The notes below the pieces were generated by a model. The model made no database searches. It was not told where the DNA came from and saw only the letters and a program-made list of their open reading frames with translations. Position numbers and translations under genes: made by a program. A DNA stretch of 64,000 nucleotides from Chaetoceros tenuissimus (Eukaryota > Bacillariophyta > Thalassiosirophyceae > Chaetocerotales > Chaetocerotaceae): contig BLLK01000045.1 of the NCBI GenBank assembly GCA_021927905.1, positions 1,426,001-1,490,000 on the forward strand. Direction: 5' to 3'. This document shows, piece after piece, positions 1 to 11,541 of the stretch; position 1 is the first letter of the stretch, and each line of letters starts with the position of its first letter.

Positions 1-123
1 GCACTTGAAATCACTACAATTGAGAAAGCTGGAGAGACAAGCAAATCAATGAATGATCTTTTGTTGATTCGAATAAGAAATGTCTGTATTCAAAAGTTAA
101 CAGCGGGTGAGCGATTGTATTGA
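1..123 (+). CDS. Possible C-terminal end of a gene cut by the window edge
   Basis: The first base opens a reading frame of 40 codons ending in TGA at 121-123. The residues are mixed polar and hydrophobic (ending KLTAGERLY) and look compatible with a real C-terminus. Nothing in it is recognisable. It could also be chance, since 40 open codons are not rare, so this is a weak call made mainly because no other feature explains the edge. Confidence 0.22.
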   Translation, partial: ALEITTIEKAGETSKSMNDLLLIRIRNVCIQKLTAGERLY

Positions 124-372
124 TATCAAAAAGATCATTTGAATTGAAGATTTTTCGAATTTACCTATTCCACTGTAACTTTTTCTAAAGTGCTGCAAAC
201 GCTAGTCCACCTTTTCGACTTTGATTCAAATCTATCAATGCAGCAATGACTCAAGTATCAGCTTCTATCAGTACTCGGAATACAATGATTCAAAAAGGAG
301 TGCTGCAATGGAAAATTGATGGAAGAATGGTTTTCTTTTTTGTGTCTGTCTCAAAAGGTTGCTCTCTGAGCA

Positions 373-401
373 GACGTCGTACATCCTACTCATCCGACGT
401 C
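373..401. promoter_or_regulatory. Paired GACGTC palindromes upstream of the nucleoredoxin-like gene
   Basis: Two GACGTC palindromes lie at 373-378 and 396-401, 23 bp apart, about 175-200 bp upstream of the ATG at 575. ACGT-core palindromes are classical bZIP/CREB sites, and diatom CO2/cAMP-responsive elements contain TGACGT. A role here is inference. The rest of 124-574 shows no gene. Confidence 0.35.
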
Positions 402-574
402 GGTATAAGCTAAATAAGTAAGTACGTACCCCATGATTTTGCTTCTTCTATCTACTATGATCTTCTTTATTATGGTACTACAGACTACAGATCTTACCTT
501 ACTCGTAGAGTGCATAGTTCTATTCAAGATTTTAGAATATATCAAAATCAAAACCTTAGATTAGATCCTACATC

Positions 575-2572
575 ATGGAAGAGCTTGTAGGAAGAAGTCT
601 TTTGGCTGATCCAGGCGCAGTTGTTGCGACGAAAGATGCTTTACAGGACAAAGAACTGGTATTGTTTTACTTCTCTGCATCATGGTGAGTTTTGCAACCA
701 TTGAAGAACTCTGAAGAAGAATCATCAATAATATATTTCTTTCGAATATTCTCACATTATTTTTTCCTAAGGTGCCCACCATGCCAACTTTTTTCACCAG
801 TATTGAAGCGTTTCTATTCTGTTTGTAAACAAAACAATGTGGAAATCATTTTTGTATCTTCTGACAAAACAGTACAATCTTTCGAAGAATACTTTCGTAC
901 AATGCCGTGGTATGCTATCCCAATGGAAAGGCAGAGTCTATCATTCATACAAAGTCTTGCTTCTAAACTTTCTATTAGATCTATACCGCAACTTGTAGTG
1001 TTGGACAATCATGGGAGATATATTACAAATGATGCAAAGTCTCAAGTTGAAAAAGTATGGAGGGACATTGGTGCTTCTATTGAATTGATTGAATCGTGGA
1101 AGAATGCAAAGGCGATTCCAATTGAAGAAGCCAATTTTGGAATGATGAGTTCTTTCATATCGTCAATGAAGAAAGGATACAACTACATGACTGGATCATC
1201 ATCAAGTACAACTACCTCTACTGTTGTTGAAGAGTCAAGACCAATAAAGAATAATGAAGAAACGATTTCGAAAAGGTCTGCGAGTATGATTGCCTCGACA
1301 GATACATTGCAAATTCCAAGCACAGTTGATGACACCGATTTAAATTTGGTCTCGTTTACAATCTTATCATTCTTCAATGAGGTCATTTGTGGATTCAAAA
1401 GCTATCCAAATTCAGAGATGCAGAAACAAATAATGCACAGTGCTAACAATGAAGAAAGTGGTGATTGTTTTGTTCCAGTCACTCTTGAGTCTCAACGCAT
1501 GTTACTACTTCAAGAACAAATGAAGATGTTGGATGCAGTAGTTGCTAAAGTGAGTGAAGAGAGAGCTACATCTATTACAACGAAAGAAATCCAAGAACAT
1601 TTACGCTCTTTGGGTAACAGAGAATTCACCAACATTACGGATGAAGAAAGTATACAAAATCGTCTAATTACGTCAATGAGCTCGATGAATGAAGAAGCTC
1701 GCTTTGCATATGCCAGATCAGTACTGTGGAGTGAATGGCATTGGATGGAACAGGAAGTTGGTAGTAGTAGTGAGGAGATTGATTTTGAGAATGTCAAAAG
1801 AAAGTTGACTCAAAGAAATGATGGGAAGAGTATGGAAAAAAACGAAGTGATGGAGTATTGTGCACTATGTAGTGCAGTTGTAAACCTACCTGAAGTTGAA
1901 GAATTCCTGAAATCAGGAAAGGATATATTTGATACAAATGAAACCAGTGAGATTATTGTTGATGATAACTCTTCTGCTCCTCAACGTATATTGAGATTGC
2001 AACAGTTATTGCTATGCTCGATCGGTTTTGAGCCAACATTTGGAGCAGAAGAATTACATAGAATCATTACTAGTGATAGCAATGAAAGAGATGAGGAAAT
2101 AGAAGGTGCACTTGCCTCGTACATGATGGATATGCAAAACGCAACCAAGCAAGCAATGACAGGCGAAGTAAAAATCGGCTTATCGGACAAAGCTGAAGGA
2201 GGAGTGACCAAGGTTTTGAGCGTAAAGTATTCTGAAAAGACTCTCACCAAATCTGCAGATGGTATAGAAAATGTGACTACTGATGCCCCTTCAAATATTA
2301 GAATGGAGGAACAAAGTGAAGAGCAACAAAAAGAACAGCTTCGTGTAGCAGCGCAGGTGGCAAGTATGCAGCAGAGTATTTTGAAGTCACTGGTGGAAAT
2401 GGACGAGTCGGAAAGGAATGAAAAACTAATGGAGGCTAAGAAAGTACATGAGGCTTTCACAGAAAAGGTATTGTCGTTACCACCCGGACCTCAACGTATT
2501 CAATTCCTTCAGAGCATTTCGAGAGAACAACAGCAGCTCATGTTGATCCATAAGCTCTGGCAGAGTAGATAA
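575..2572 (+). CDS. Nucleoredoxin/tryparedoxin-like thioredoxin-fold protein with long C-terminal extension
   Basis: Two exons, 575-684 and 772-2572, give 636 aa. The GT-AG intron (685-771) splits the Trp codon of the active site, and joining the exons restores WCPPC at residues 37-41. That motif is followed by a thioredoxin-fold run ending in the usual cis-Pro segment (SIRSIPQLVVLD). The WCPPC form and the long beta-alpha run after it fit nucleoredoxin/tryparedoxin-type disulfide reductases, probably cytosolic or nuclear because no signal peptide is seen. Residues from about 150 to 636 are acidic and helical with Ser/Thr-rich linkers, have no domain I recognise, and end in a basic-aromatic helix. 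The ATG at 575 was chosen because it is the only start that gives the complete fold. The redox domain is confident; the job of the extension is unknown. Confidence 0.82.
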
Positions 2573-3670
2573 CATATAAGAGGTATCGAACATAGAACTT
2601 AGAGTTTTAATGATTTTTTTCAAAGGCGGTGATGGCCTTACTTCATTTGAAAGTCTGTTATAAATTTTCCCAATATCCTTCACTTATTACACATCGCAGA
2701 GTATTTTGCCTGAATGGTGTGCACATTATCATTCATATGCAAACAAGTTGCACTTTCGACTGAGGCACTGTTTTCATACATTCGCATTGGTACATCCACC
2801 AGATGAACACTGAGATGTGATAAAAATCTCGATGTATAACTAAAGACTCTTGTGAACAATTCACTAGTCTATAATGCTACTTTTGTAGAAATTACTTTCT
2901 CTATCAGTTTAATCACCCATCAGAGCCCAGAAACCATCGAAACTGTCATGGCCTGTCGACATGGAAAGAGTTTGGACAGATGATACCTGGAGGTTTTGTC
3001 AAAGAAGAAGGTGTCGCAAATCTTTCCAATTCTGATCGCTTGTGCTAAACATGTGATATCTTTGTCTGTCTTCATTTGTGAAGGCTCTCGTCTGCTCAAA
3101 AGTTAAAATATTTGACCGAAGAGAATGAAATCTTAATGGGTATAGATGTTCAGACGAACAACTCAAGTCCCAAGCTACGTTATGAAGGACATGGACCAAG
3201 TAGGAGAAAGATCCACAGGCAAAATGGAAGATGGAGGAGAGAGGTAATTAGTAAAGAAGAGAAATTAGTCCTCGCAAAATGATGTCGTCAATAGAGGAAA
3301 TGGTCGGGAGGTATCGGTATCTGACGAAAGCATATCTTTGATGATAACTGCTTGTATTGCTCCTTCTGAACGACCTCTAACAGAACACCCAAGTAAATTT
3401 CCAATGCGTTACTTGTGTTAATGATGTATATGTAAGCAAGAAAATAAATCAATGTTCACATTGGAAGGCAATAAAGGAATTGAGAGTCATCATGAGGATG
3501 AAAACAGCAAGAGGATGAGGTAACTTCATCGTGTTTAATTTCAAGAATCTCGCCTTGATGCTGTTAGCCATAGTTTCAAGTCGGGGTATTTTCTTCCGTT
3601 GTCACCTGTTCGACGAAGAATCCTTTTGATGTGATTCTTCCATTTTCCAACACCAACTTCATCCCTTCAT
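2573..3670. other. Intergenic, no supported gene
   Basis: About 1.1 kb between the nucleoredoxin-like gene and the end of the minus-strand TPH-type gene. Only open frames below about 70 codons are present and none shows a family signature or convincing splice sites. A short minus-strand frame at about 3570-3660 looks faintly coding but is out of frame with the gene above it. Confidence 0.5.
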
Positions 3671-5038
3671 TCAATCTCTAGTGTCACAACAAGAATCACG
3701 AACTTTATTGTCGTACTTCATCTCATTAAAAATAAATTCGCGCTTTGCGAGAAAGTTTTCCTGGGTCAAACTTTTCTTTGACCGTTCTTTCGCCTCAATG
3801 ATACGCTTGTTATAAAGCATAGTTGATACCGTGTCTTTTTGTTTTTTCCTTTGTTTTTCTTTTTCTGCTAGCAATTGTTTTTCTAAAGTTTCCTGTGCTT
3901 TCGCAACCTCTGTGGCCTCCACTTTTCTCAACTCCTCCTGTTCCAAAATCTTTTCTCTTATTTGTTGCTCTCTACTTTTCTGGACTTCCTTCAAAAGTTT
4001 TTTGTTCTGAATCTCCTTTAATTCTTCCTTTTCTGCTCTTTTTTCCCACTCCAACTCTAGTTTCTTGTTCCTTATGGCTTCAGTTTTCGAATAGTCTTCT
4101 TTATCCTTGACCATCTGTTCTTTCAAGAAGACCATGTAAGCTCTTCCTTGACCTTGGTTCCTTTCACTTAAAATTTTCTCTTCGTTTTGCTGAGCTTCTT
4201 CTTTTCTGAGAGCTTGCTCAAGTAGAGAAAGCTCTTCCTTTCGTGTTCGTCGCTTTGCAGCTTCCAGTTCTTCTAACCGTATGGTGTTTTCTTTCGAAAC
4301 TTGTTTCTGTCTCTCTTTTTCTTGACGTAGGCTCTCTTCCTTTTTCTTCTTCTCTTTTAATTTTTGCAATTCCCAAAGCTCTAGCTGTGCCTTTTCCTCA
4401 GATATTTTTAGGTTATATTCTTCATTTTGTATCTGGCGAAGATGCTTTACTTGCTCATCGAGTGCCATTTTCATCTCTTGGTTTTTCCTCCTTTTGTCAA
4501 GGGGGTCTTCAGAAGAGAATGGAAATCCTTGACTCACACTTTGGTCATCTTCGTCTTCCAAAACCAGTACAGGTCGGGGAGGTACAGCTTGTCTATCTAA
4601 GGCAAGTTGTTCTTTCTTCTTTTTCTCCTTCAACGTCCTACTCTCGTCACAGTTGTCTTCCCTTCTCCTACTCAGTTGCTTCTTCACAAACTCTTCCTCC
4701 TCTTCTTTCCGTTTCTTCTGAAGACTCAAAGCCCTTTCTCGAACTTTTTCCATCTGCTCGATGAAGTTGATCTTTTGACTCTCCTCTAACTCACTTTTCC
4801 ATTGTTTACGCTCTGACAAGTACAAGTTTTTCAATGCCTCTCGTCTCTGTTCCAGCAAACTTTCATCGCGAAATTGCCGATCCTTGATGAAAGATTCGAA
4901 CTTCGCGGTTTTATCCCTTGTAACTTGCGAGTGTTCCCATCTTGCAATCTGCGTCAATTTTGCTTCATCCTTCAGAAAGGCCTGTCTTTCATATAAAATA
5001 TTTTCTTGATTCCTTTTTCGAGCCAAGGACGAGGTCAT
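3671..5038 (-). CDS. TPH-type coiled-coil protein, possibly a CFAP53/CCDC11-like flagellar protein
   Basis: Single exon, 455 aa from the ATG at 5038 (MTSSLARKRNQ). Nearly all of it is Glu/Lys/Arg/Gln-rich coiled coil. The N-terminal third carries a pattern like the start of trichohyalin/plectin-homology (TPH) proteins: repeated Arg-rich heptads, then RREALKNLYLSERKQWKSEL, close to the RRxxLRxLLxxE-x-ELE pattern of CFAP53/CCDC11. Such proteins sit inside axonemal microtubule doublets or at ciliary bases. A low-complexity acidic break (residues about 165-185) divides the coil. Centric diatoms make flagellated sperm, so an axonemal role is plausible, but coiled coils resemble one another and the family call is inference. 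No upstream exon could be assigned. Confidence 0.55.
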   Translation of the reverse strand: MTSSLARKRNQENILYERQAFLKDEAKLTQIARWEHSQVTRDKTAKFESFIKDRQFRDESLLEQRREALKNLYLSERKQWKSELEESQKINFIEQMEKVRERALSLQKKRKEEEEEFVKKQLSRRREDNCDESRTLKEKKKKEQLALDRQAVPPRPVLVLEDEDDQSVSQGFPFSSEDPLDKRRKNQEMKMALDEQVKHLRQIQNEEYNLKISEEKAQLELWELQKLKEKKKKEESLRQEKERQKQVSKENTIRLEELEAAKRRTRKEELSLLEQALRKEEAQQNEEKILSERNQGQGRAYMVFLKEQMVKDKEDYSKTEAIRNKKLELEWEKRAEKEELKEIQNKKLLKEVQKSREQQIREKILEQEELRKVEATEVAKAQETLEKQLLAEKEKQRKKQKDTVSTMLYNKRIIEAKERSKKSLTQENFLAKREFIFNEMKYDNKVRDSCCDTRD

Positions 5039-5908
<870 letters not shown>

Positions 5909-5974
5909 AGATAACTTTACGCATATGATAAAAAAATCGCAGGTGTACATTAGGTATTTAAAAAAGTCAGCTAT

Positions 5975-6970
5975 ATGCTTCTCGCAAGGATAACAGTTCT
6001 TTTTGTCTGTGAGTCTTGGCTCCCTTTGATCCATGTATCGGTCGCTTACCCAATGGCTGGTATGTTTGGAAGAATCGACTCGTGCTTAAAGATCTCTTTG
6101 TTCTTAATGATGAACAAACTATGTTATGTTTCCATTGGATCCTTTTTAGGTGCTATAACCTCGAATGTATCAGTCGGCATGATTGTGAGTACTCTAGTAT
6201 TCCAAACCTCACTGCTAGTGGCTGGTTTTTACACCATATTGCCTCCAGTGATAAAGAATCTTTTACGTACACATACACTGGAATATTAAAATCAACATTT
6301 AGATCTACACATACATATAAATGCCGAAGTGGAGGTCAGTCAGATGTAGGAGTCAATCAATGCTATATTGAGCAAAGTGTAGGCCATCGATATTTTGAAG
6401 AGGAGAGGAATTAATGTGGCAACTTTTAACGATCCACACACGGAGTCAATTTGGATGGAAGTTATGATTTTGTTTGGCTTATATGTCTTGTTGAATTGCG
6501 CGGTACTAGTAATCTTACTCTTTAAGATTTACCGTCGAAAGGAAGAGGATGCAGATATGATTAGTAATGAGACTATTCACTTCGCAAATGTCATGAGCAC
6601 TCATCATAGAAAATCCTCGTCGAATAGGTTTCGAAATGCAGATGCAGCCTTGGATGACCTAAGTTTGGATTTGGATTCTTCAATGGATGATCACGAGGAT
6701 TATGTGACTCATCTTTCAGGTAGAGATAGCTTTCAAACATCAATAAGATCCCAAACTGCGTTGCTTGGATTAGAAAGGTCTAACCAGGTAGACTTGGCAT
6801 TTCTTGTTGAAGCTGTCAATAACAATGATGCAAATGAGTCGTCAGGTTTGAATTTGTTTAGAGATAGAGTGAGCACCTTTTTTACCTCTTTTAGAACCAC
6901 CAACGAAGTTAGTGAAAGTAGCACCTCTACATTGGAAAATGAACAAGTTTCAGCCAATAAAAACGAATAG
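5975..6970 (+). pseudogene. Frame-broken C-terminal part of an ABCG transporter
   Basis: Residues typical of the ABC-2 membrane domain and tail of ABCG (white/PDR-type) transporters occur in order but in alternating frames. First comes a YPMAGM segment followed by FLGAITSNVSVGMIVSTL and AGFYTILPPVI (frame of 5975, to about 6250). Next is YTGILKSTFR plus a Cys-bearing loop with DVGVNQCYIEQS (frame of 6016). Last is RGINVATF, a final membrane helix around FGLYVLLN and a polar tail to the TAG at 6970 (frame of 6395). At the first switch the Trp-rich stretch expected between the loop and helix is missing. The nucleotide-binding domain is absent. This is a truncated, frameshifted copy rather than a spliced gene, since no splice sites fit. 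The long tail remains open, so decay may be recent. Confidence 0.72.
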
Positions 6971-7285
6971 AAATCCAATAGAGAAAGAAAGGATGACTAT
7001 GTTGACAATCCATCTGTTGACGGGTTCTCTTGTTGAAAGTACTATTTTTGACATCATCTCGCCGAACGATTGTAGATTAGAAAAGAATCCACTCTACTGA
7101 AAGTAGAAGAAGGGATAAGGAATGGCTTGGAGTCTGAGTAGGTTTAAATAAATTATAAAATTCGCTTTATCTATCAGCATTAATTGAGGACCCGTAAAGA
7201 AGTTCTGGAATGACATTTACATTAGACCTCATTTGTGAATTTCATGTGGTTACCAATTCGTTTCCTCCAACAAATTGCACAAAAT
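6971..7285. other. Intergenic, no supported gene
   Basis: Short AT-rich spacer between the ABCG remnant and the 3' end of the minus-strand Cys-repeat frame. Only a frame of about 60 codons is present. I see nothing in it. Confidence 0.45.
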
Positions 7286-7903
7286 CTATTTCTCCACAAT
7301 ATTCCTCTTGTGGTTCTTCTTTGGGCCATGCTCCTTGCAATATCCCTTACAATGATATGCTTCGATTTGTTGACATTGCGCATTAGTCTCCGTGTCAATG
7401 AATTTGCAAGTTTGCTTGTCATAATGTGTCCAGCAATATCCGTTACAGCCACTGCATGGGTGATTGGTACATTGCTCATCATTCTCCTTGTCAATGAATT
7501 TGCAGAGCTTCTTCTTCCTCTCCGGGCCATGCTCCTTGCAATATCCCTTACAGAGATATGCTTCGATTTGTTGACATTGCACATTAGTCTCCTTATCAAT
7601 GAATTTGCAAGTTTGCTTGTCATAATGTGTCCAGCAATATCTGTTACAGCCAGTTTGTGGGTGATTGGTACATTCCTCATCATTCTCCTTGTCAATGAAT
7701 TTGCAGAGCTTCTTCTTCCTCTCCGGGCCATGCTCCTTGCAATATCCCTTACATTGATATGCTTCGATTTGTTGACATTGCGCATTAGTCTCCTTATCAA
7801 TGAATTGGCATGTCTTCTTGTGTGGATAATGCGTCCAGCAATATTTTCCACGACACCTTCTCTTTCCACAGCCTGCAGCATTACACTTCTGATATGGCAA
7901 CAA
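7286..7903 (-). CDS. Cys/His-module repeat protein, incomplete at its N-terminus
   Basis: An open minus-strand frame of about 205 codons ends in TAG at 7286. Counting from its first codon, it holds five modules of the form C-x10-C-x7-C-x3-C-x2-H (at residues about 32, 67, 99, 134 and 166), each beginning C(K/Q)FID, after a shorter first module C-x4-C-x4-C-x4-C-x2-H. Two module types alternate, one with a GYCKEHGP end and one with a YCWTHYDK end. Four Cys and one His per module suggest metal binding, loosely like the 'GC...G.C..H' knuckles repeated in many stramenopile proteins. There is no in-frame ATG before the first Cys, only a stop, and an acceptor (atatcag) lies just upstream of it. So either a 5' exon is missing or the gene is dead. 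Its neighbours are pseudogenes. Function unknown. Confidence 0.5.
   Translation of the reverse strand: MLPYQKCNAAGCGKRRCRGKYCWTHYPHKKTCQFIDKETNAQCQQIEAYQCKGYCKEHGPERKKKLCKFIDKENDEECTNHPQTGCNRYCWTHYDKQTCKFIDKETNVQCQQIEAYLCKGYCKEHGPERKKKLCKFIDKENDEQCTNHPCSGCNGYCWTHYDKQTCKFIDTETNAQCQQIEAYHCKGYCKEHGPKKNHKRNIVEK
7300..7890. repeat. 201-bp tandem repeat, about three units
   Basis: The segment CATGCTCCTTGCAATATCCC recurs at 7327, 7528 and 7729, a period of 201 bp (67 codons). Units appear to differ at only a few positions. The period is a multiple of three, and the minus-strand Cys/His frame stays open across all units. The plus strand is also open for about 270 codons, but that reads as an artefact of the repeat. 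This looks like recent tandem duplication of a two-module coding unit. Confidence 0.85.
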
Positions 7904-7975
7904 ATTAATTTTCCTCTACTGGTTCATCTATGGAAATGTTTTTACAGAAGTTATTTCTTACAAATGCTACTGAGA

Positions 7976-8687
7976 CTATCCAACATTGGACTTTTTGTTT
8001 TCGTGCTTCACGTTTGCTCTCAAAGTTGCACCAGTGATGAGATCACCTCCAACTGCTTGATTTAATTCTTCTAATTGCTTTGAGTCAATTGAGAAATTCA
8101 TTCCAGGCAATGAATACCGCAGACAAATCTTTATTGAACTAAGGGCCTTTTTGCCAACTCCAATCCTTAAATGAACTATTTGGAGCAATACATTCTTCAT
8201 TAATATCGCACTGGCCAAATCCAATGCTGAAACTTTCTTCCTTTACTCCAAGACTTTGATCGGCAAGTGGACATACATGCCATTGGTGTATGTTTCCAGC
8301 CAGTTATAAAGATTTCATTTTGGATACTGTTTTTGAGATTACCTTAAAGAAACGTTTTCTATCCTCAACGGAAGAAAGAAATGCTCCACACAAGTGAAAC
8401 GATGACGAAACAACTGGTCCTTGTACCACCAAGTCTGCTTTGATTTCATCTGGTGTTGTTAGAACTTTGAAACCTCCGTACCCATCAAAGACTTCCTTTG
8501 CAGATATTCTATTGTCTTGGCCTTTCGCAGAATAGAAAATGTCTATTTTCTTTCCATGTGCAATACTTCTTCTCTTGCATTGATGCATTCGAATGCAACT
8601 ATAGAACCAACAGATTTTATGTTTTTTTGACACTCTAATCGAGATAAGATGAATATAGTGCCACTTCTGTATACAACTAAAGTTCAA
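7976..8687 (-). pseudogene. Remnant of a papain-like (C1-type) cysteine peptidase
   Basis: Pieces reminiscent of the C-terminal half of papain-family enzymes appear in order on the minus strand but in different frames. At about 8520-8310 there is a stretch with IKADLVVQGPVVSSSFHL and AFL, like the 'GPV' helix before the catalytic His. At about 8300-8160 fragments read GWKHTP in one frame and FGQCDINEECIAP plus WQKGP in another. From about 8130 to 7976 there is a hydrophobic-polar run with GMNFSIDSKQLEELNQAVGG. The catalytic Cys half and the His region are not intact. I infer a decayed peptidase from the order of these pieces; single motifs are short. The Cys/His repeat frame lies directly downstream on the same strand and may once have belonged to the same gene. 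Confidence 0.38.
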
Positions 8688-9647
8688 GAGAAATTACCAG
8701 TCTTCGTTCTTCTACGACCCGGTCCAGGATTGATTTCATCCAAAGACTTATTATGAATTCAGTCGAGGACTGGAAGAGTCGATTAGCTCTACTACAACTT
8801 CGATGTTTATCCGGGTGTAATGCACTAGTAGCTTTTGAATGCTGTTCATGATCACTTCTAGAGAAGATCTCTTCATGGTAGGAGAAATAATCTTGAATAG
8901 ACTAAACAGCGATTCGTCACGCAAGGATCCAGAGAAAGTGCAGCCTCTACCTGATCTAAAAATATTGCGCTTCATTTATTTTCTATACTTCAGCAACAAT
9001 GTTGATGCTAGTTTCAATAAAAATCTGTCTCAAAGAATAAAGAATGAGACGTCAAAAAGTGAGAATGGAGTCGTTTCTACATGAGATTAAAATCAGAATG
9101 AGAAAAGCTTGGAACGTGAACACGGCAGGGAAATACACAAATCTTGAGTGTAAGTTGCGAGAGGTCACTGATCAAATCATTCGAGGCAAAAATATTTCAT
9201 TTCATAAAACCTGTCGATTTTGATAGACTAAGACAAAGAAAAGCATTTGATTTACTGAATTGCATCTGTATAGAGTCATTTCGATTCGAGTAATGAAGAA
9301 AAGTCATGGTGATGCTTTCACTTGTTTTCACTTTATCGATGACTAATTTCAATTACATATTATTAGAGACAATCACATCATCTCCTTGAGCAGTTTTTAC
9401 TTCATGCTGATTCGATTCATTAAACAAAATATATTTCAAGACTATTTATACGTACACTCTAACAACATTTCAGACTTGAACTTTTCTCACTATTTAAACT
9501 TTGTAATAGATATGTAAAAACGAAAAGATACTGTTTTAAAGTAGTGTGTGACTAACATCCCGGTCCATCTTTCTTCAAAGAAATCACCTCCAAGTCAAAT
9601 CAATTCTTGAAAATGACATATTCACCGTAAAAGAAAACAAAAAAATT
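8688..9647. other. Intergenic, no supported gene
   Basis: Nearly 1 kb of AT-rich sequence between the peptidase remnant and the 3' end of the FAIM-like gene. Small frames of 70-80 codons occur on both strands around 8750-9080 but carry no recognisable features. I see no RNA gene or repeat. Confidence 0.5.
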
Positions 9648-11193
9648 CTAGTAGCCCCCTTGGTTCCATGGCTGTTGTTGCGCCTGTTGCTGATAGTATT
9701 GTGGTTGCTGTTGACCTTGATCATACGCATATCCCATAGGTTGCTGTGGCACTTGGTTCGTTTGTTGCTGCTGCGGAAAGTCATCAAATGGGTTTTGCGA
9801 TGCCATTGTATTCGCAGTAGGTGGGGGAGCTGTGGTAGGAGGCATAGGAGCTGCTACAGGAGCTGAATTACCACCATATCCCATCATAATCTGTGGACAA
9901 AGAGAATGAGTGATTATCTAATTTCAAAAGAATCATCATATTGAATAAATGATCTTACCTGACTCGAAATATCTCCATATGTTGGCGCTTGTGGTGCAAA
10001 TTCATCGATAGGTGGTTGTGGAGGCACAGCTGGAGCAGGTGTGTAATTTGGTTGAGGATTGAAACCAAATGGGTCATCCAACTGATATTGAGGTTGTGGA
10101 TTCTCCGCAGGTCTTTGGTGGGAATCAAGATATAATTAGAAAAATGCCATGATGACTTTATTTACTAAATACATTTGCAAAGATGATGTACTGGTACTTA
10201 CACTAAAGCTTGTGAATTTGATGGAGGTGTTGGATCTGAAAGAAAGTCAATAAGGGGTTCATCTTCTACTTTTTTGCTTTCATAGACTGTACCAGTGAGA
10301 GTAGAAGCAGCAATTGATTGATCATCCAATCTACCCTTTGCTTGCAGATGGGCACGTGACTCTTTCAAGGATTCTTCGATGGCTCGCTTTAGATCAATTT
10401 CCTCCTATTGTTCATTATTATGAGAGATGGAATTCTTTTTCTTTACACACAGAAATTACAGAAAGACTTACCTGTGATGCAGTTGACGGCGCAGCAATGT
10501 TTCTACCACTTGCACTATAAGACATGGATCTACGTGTAGGAGACTCTGCATCTAATCTTTGACGGTCAGAGCTTGTAATCACTCCAGGCACACGATCCTC
10601 AGTATTTGTAGTTTTCAATCCAACTTCGTAAACCTTTGGCAATGTGAAGAAAGAGCGACCATTTATAAACAAATCATACTGACGTACTGTCCCAACATTT
10701 GATAGCGGCTGTACAGAATGCGTGACAACTTTTAAATGGTTCCCATTTTTATCATACCAAGAGTATTCAAAGGACTTTGATTTGTTTGTACTGACATGTA
10801 AATGCTGGCCATTTGACATTAACATCCTTTTACCTGATGTGATTGACCATACGAAGGTAACATCATGTTCCTCCCCCCTGCAATCTGTTCCAGCTTTTCC
10901 AGCATTAAGAGCTTCTTGGTTCGGAAAACCATATCGCCTGAAGGAACGTCAGTAAAAATAAGTATGACAAAGGATGTATAACTTCAGATCCTTTCTTCTT
11001 TTAGTACTTACCACCTAATACGCCGCTTACTCATAGCAATGACCTTTCCAGTTGCAATGGCATTGAAGTCCACCTGATAGCAAACTTTTTCAGGTCCATT
11101 TGAGTTCTGCATATCCTGACCACCTCCGTAGTAATTTGCCATCTGCCCTCCACCAGCACCGTAGTAACCTTGATTTCCACCTTGGGCATACAT
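9648..11193 (-). CDS. FAIM-like beta-sandwich protein with a ubiquitin-interacting motif and Pro/Gln-rich tail
   Basis: Five exons on the minus strand: 11012-11193, 10472-10937, 10202-10404, 9959-10112 and 9648-9890, all GT-AG, joining to 415 aa. After a Gly/Tyr/Gln-rich N-terminus (residues 1-35), residues about 40-160 form a run of beta strands (KVCYQVDFNAIATGKVIAM, then VTFVWSITSGKRML, NGQ and YDLFINGRSFFTLPKVYEVG). Its TSGKR and 'L-x-INGRSF' spacing resembles Fas apoptosis inhibitory molecule (FAIM) beta-sandwiches. Exon 3 begins with EEIDLKRAIEESLKES, which fits the UIM consensus (acidic, Ala, Ser) well. The rest is Pro/Gln/Asn-rich with NPFDDF and DPFGF, which are NPF/DPF-type endocytic adaptor motifs. 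A role linking ubiquitinated cargo to coats is inference. The ATG at 11193 starts MYAQGG. The FAIM likeness is moderate, the UIM stronger. Confidence 0.62.
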
Positions 11194-11541
11194 CGTCACA
11201 ATTTCTTTTATTCTAGCGAGTTATGAGAAGAAGCAAATTGAACCTACGACCACTGCAATATCAGCAAAAGTTTGGATAAAGGAACTCTCAAGAGAAGTCT
11301 CAAATGATGAAAACAACAAGATTGGTGAGTTGTATTCGAGTTAGAGCAATTGTTCTGTGCACCTTTTGCGATTAATTTTTTTAGATTCTTCTTTTGCCTA
11401 AGAAGATTGGAGGGTATCTATACGTACGCATTCTGTACGTATATTCCTCTACTACTCAAGTCAGTTGAGAAGAGAATTTTTACCAACATCAACCGTAAAT
11501 TAACGTTTTGAATTTGCCCACGAATGGGGTTGGGACTATTA
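11194..11541. other. Promoter-side spacer, no supported gene
   Basis: About 350 bp between the start of the FAIM-like gene and the left end of the 539-bp transposon copy. It contains no coding-like frame. Presumably it holds the minus-strand gene's promoter. Confidence 0.45.

Noticed and set aside
7235-8065. Long plus-strand open frame with many hydrophobic residues across the 201-bp repeat
   Set aside because: It is the antisense of the Cys/His repeat frame. The repeat keeps both strands open, and the apparent membrane segments follow from complementing Lys/Glu/Asp codons.
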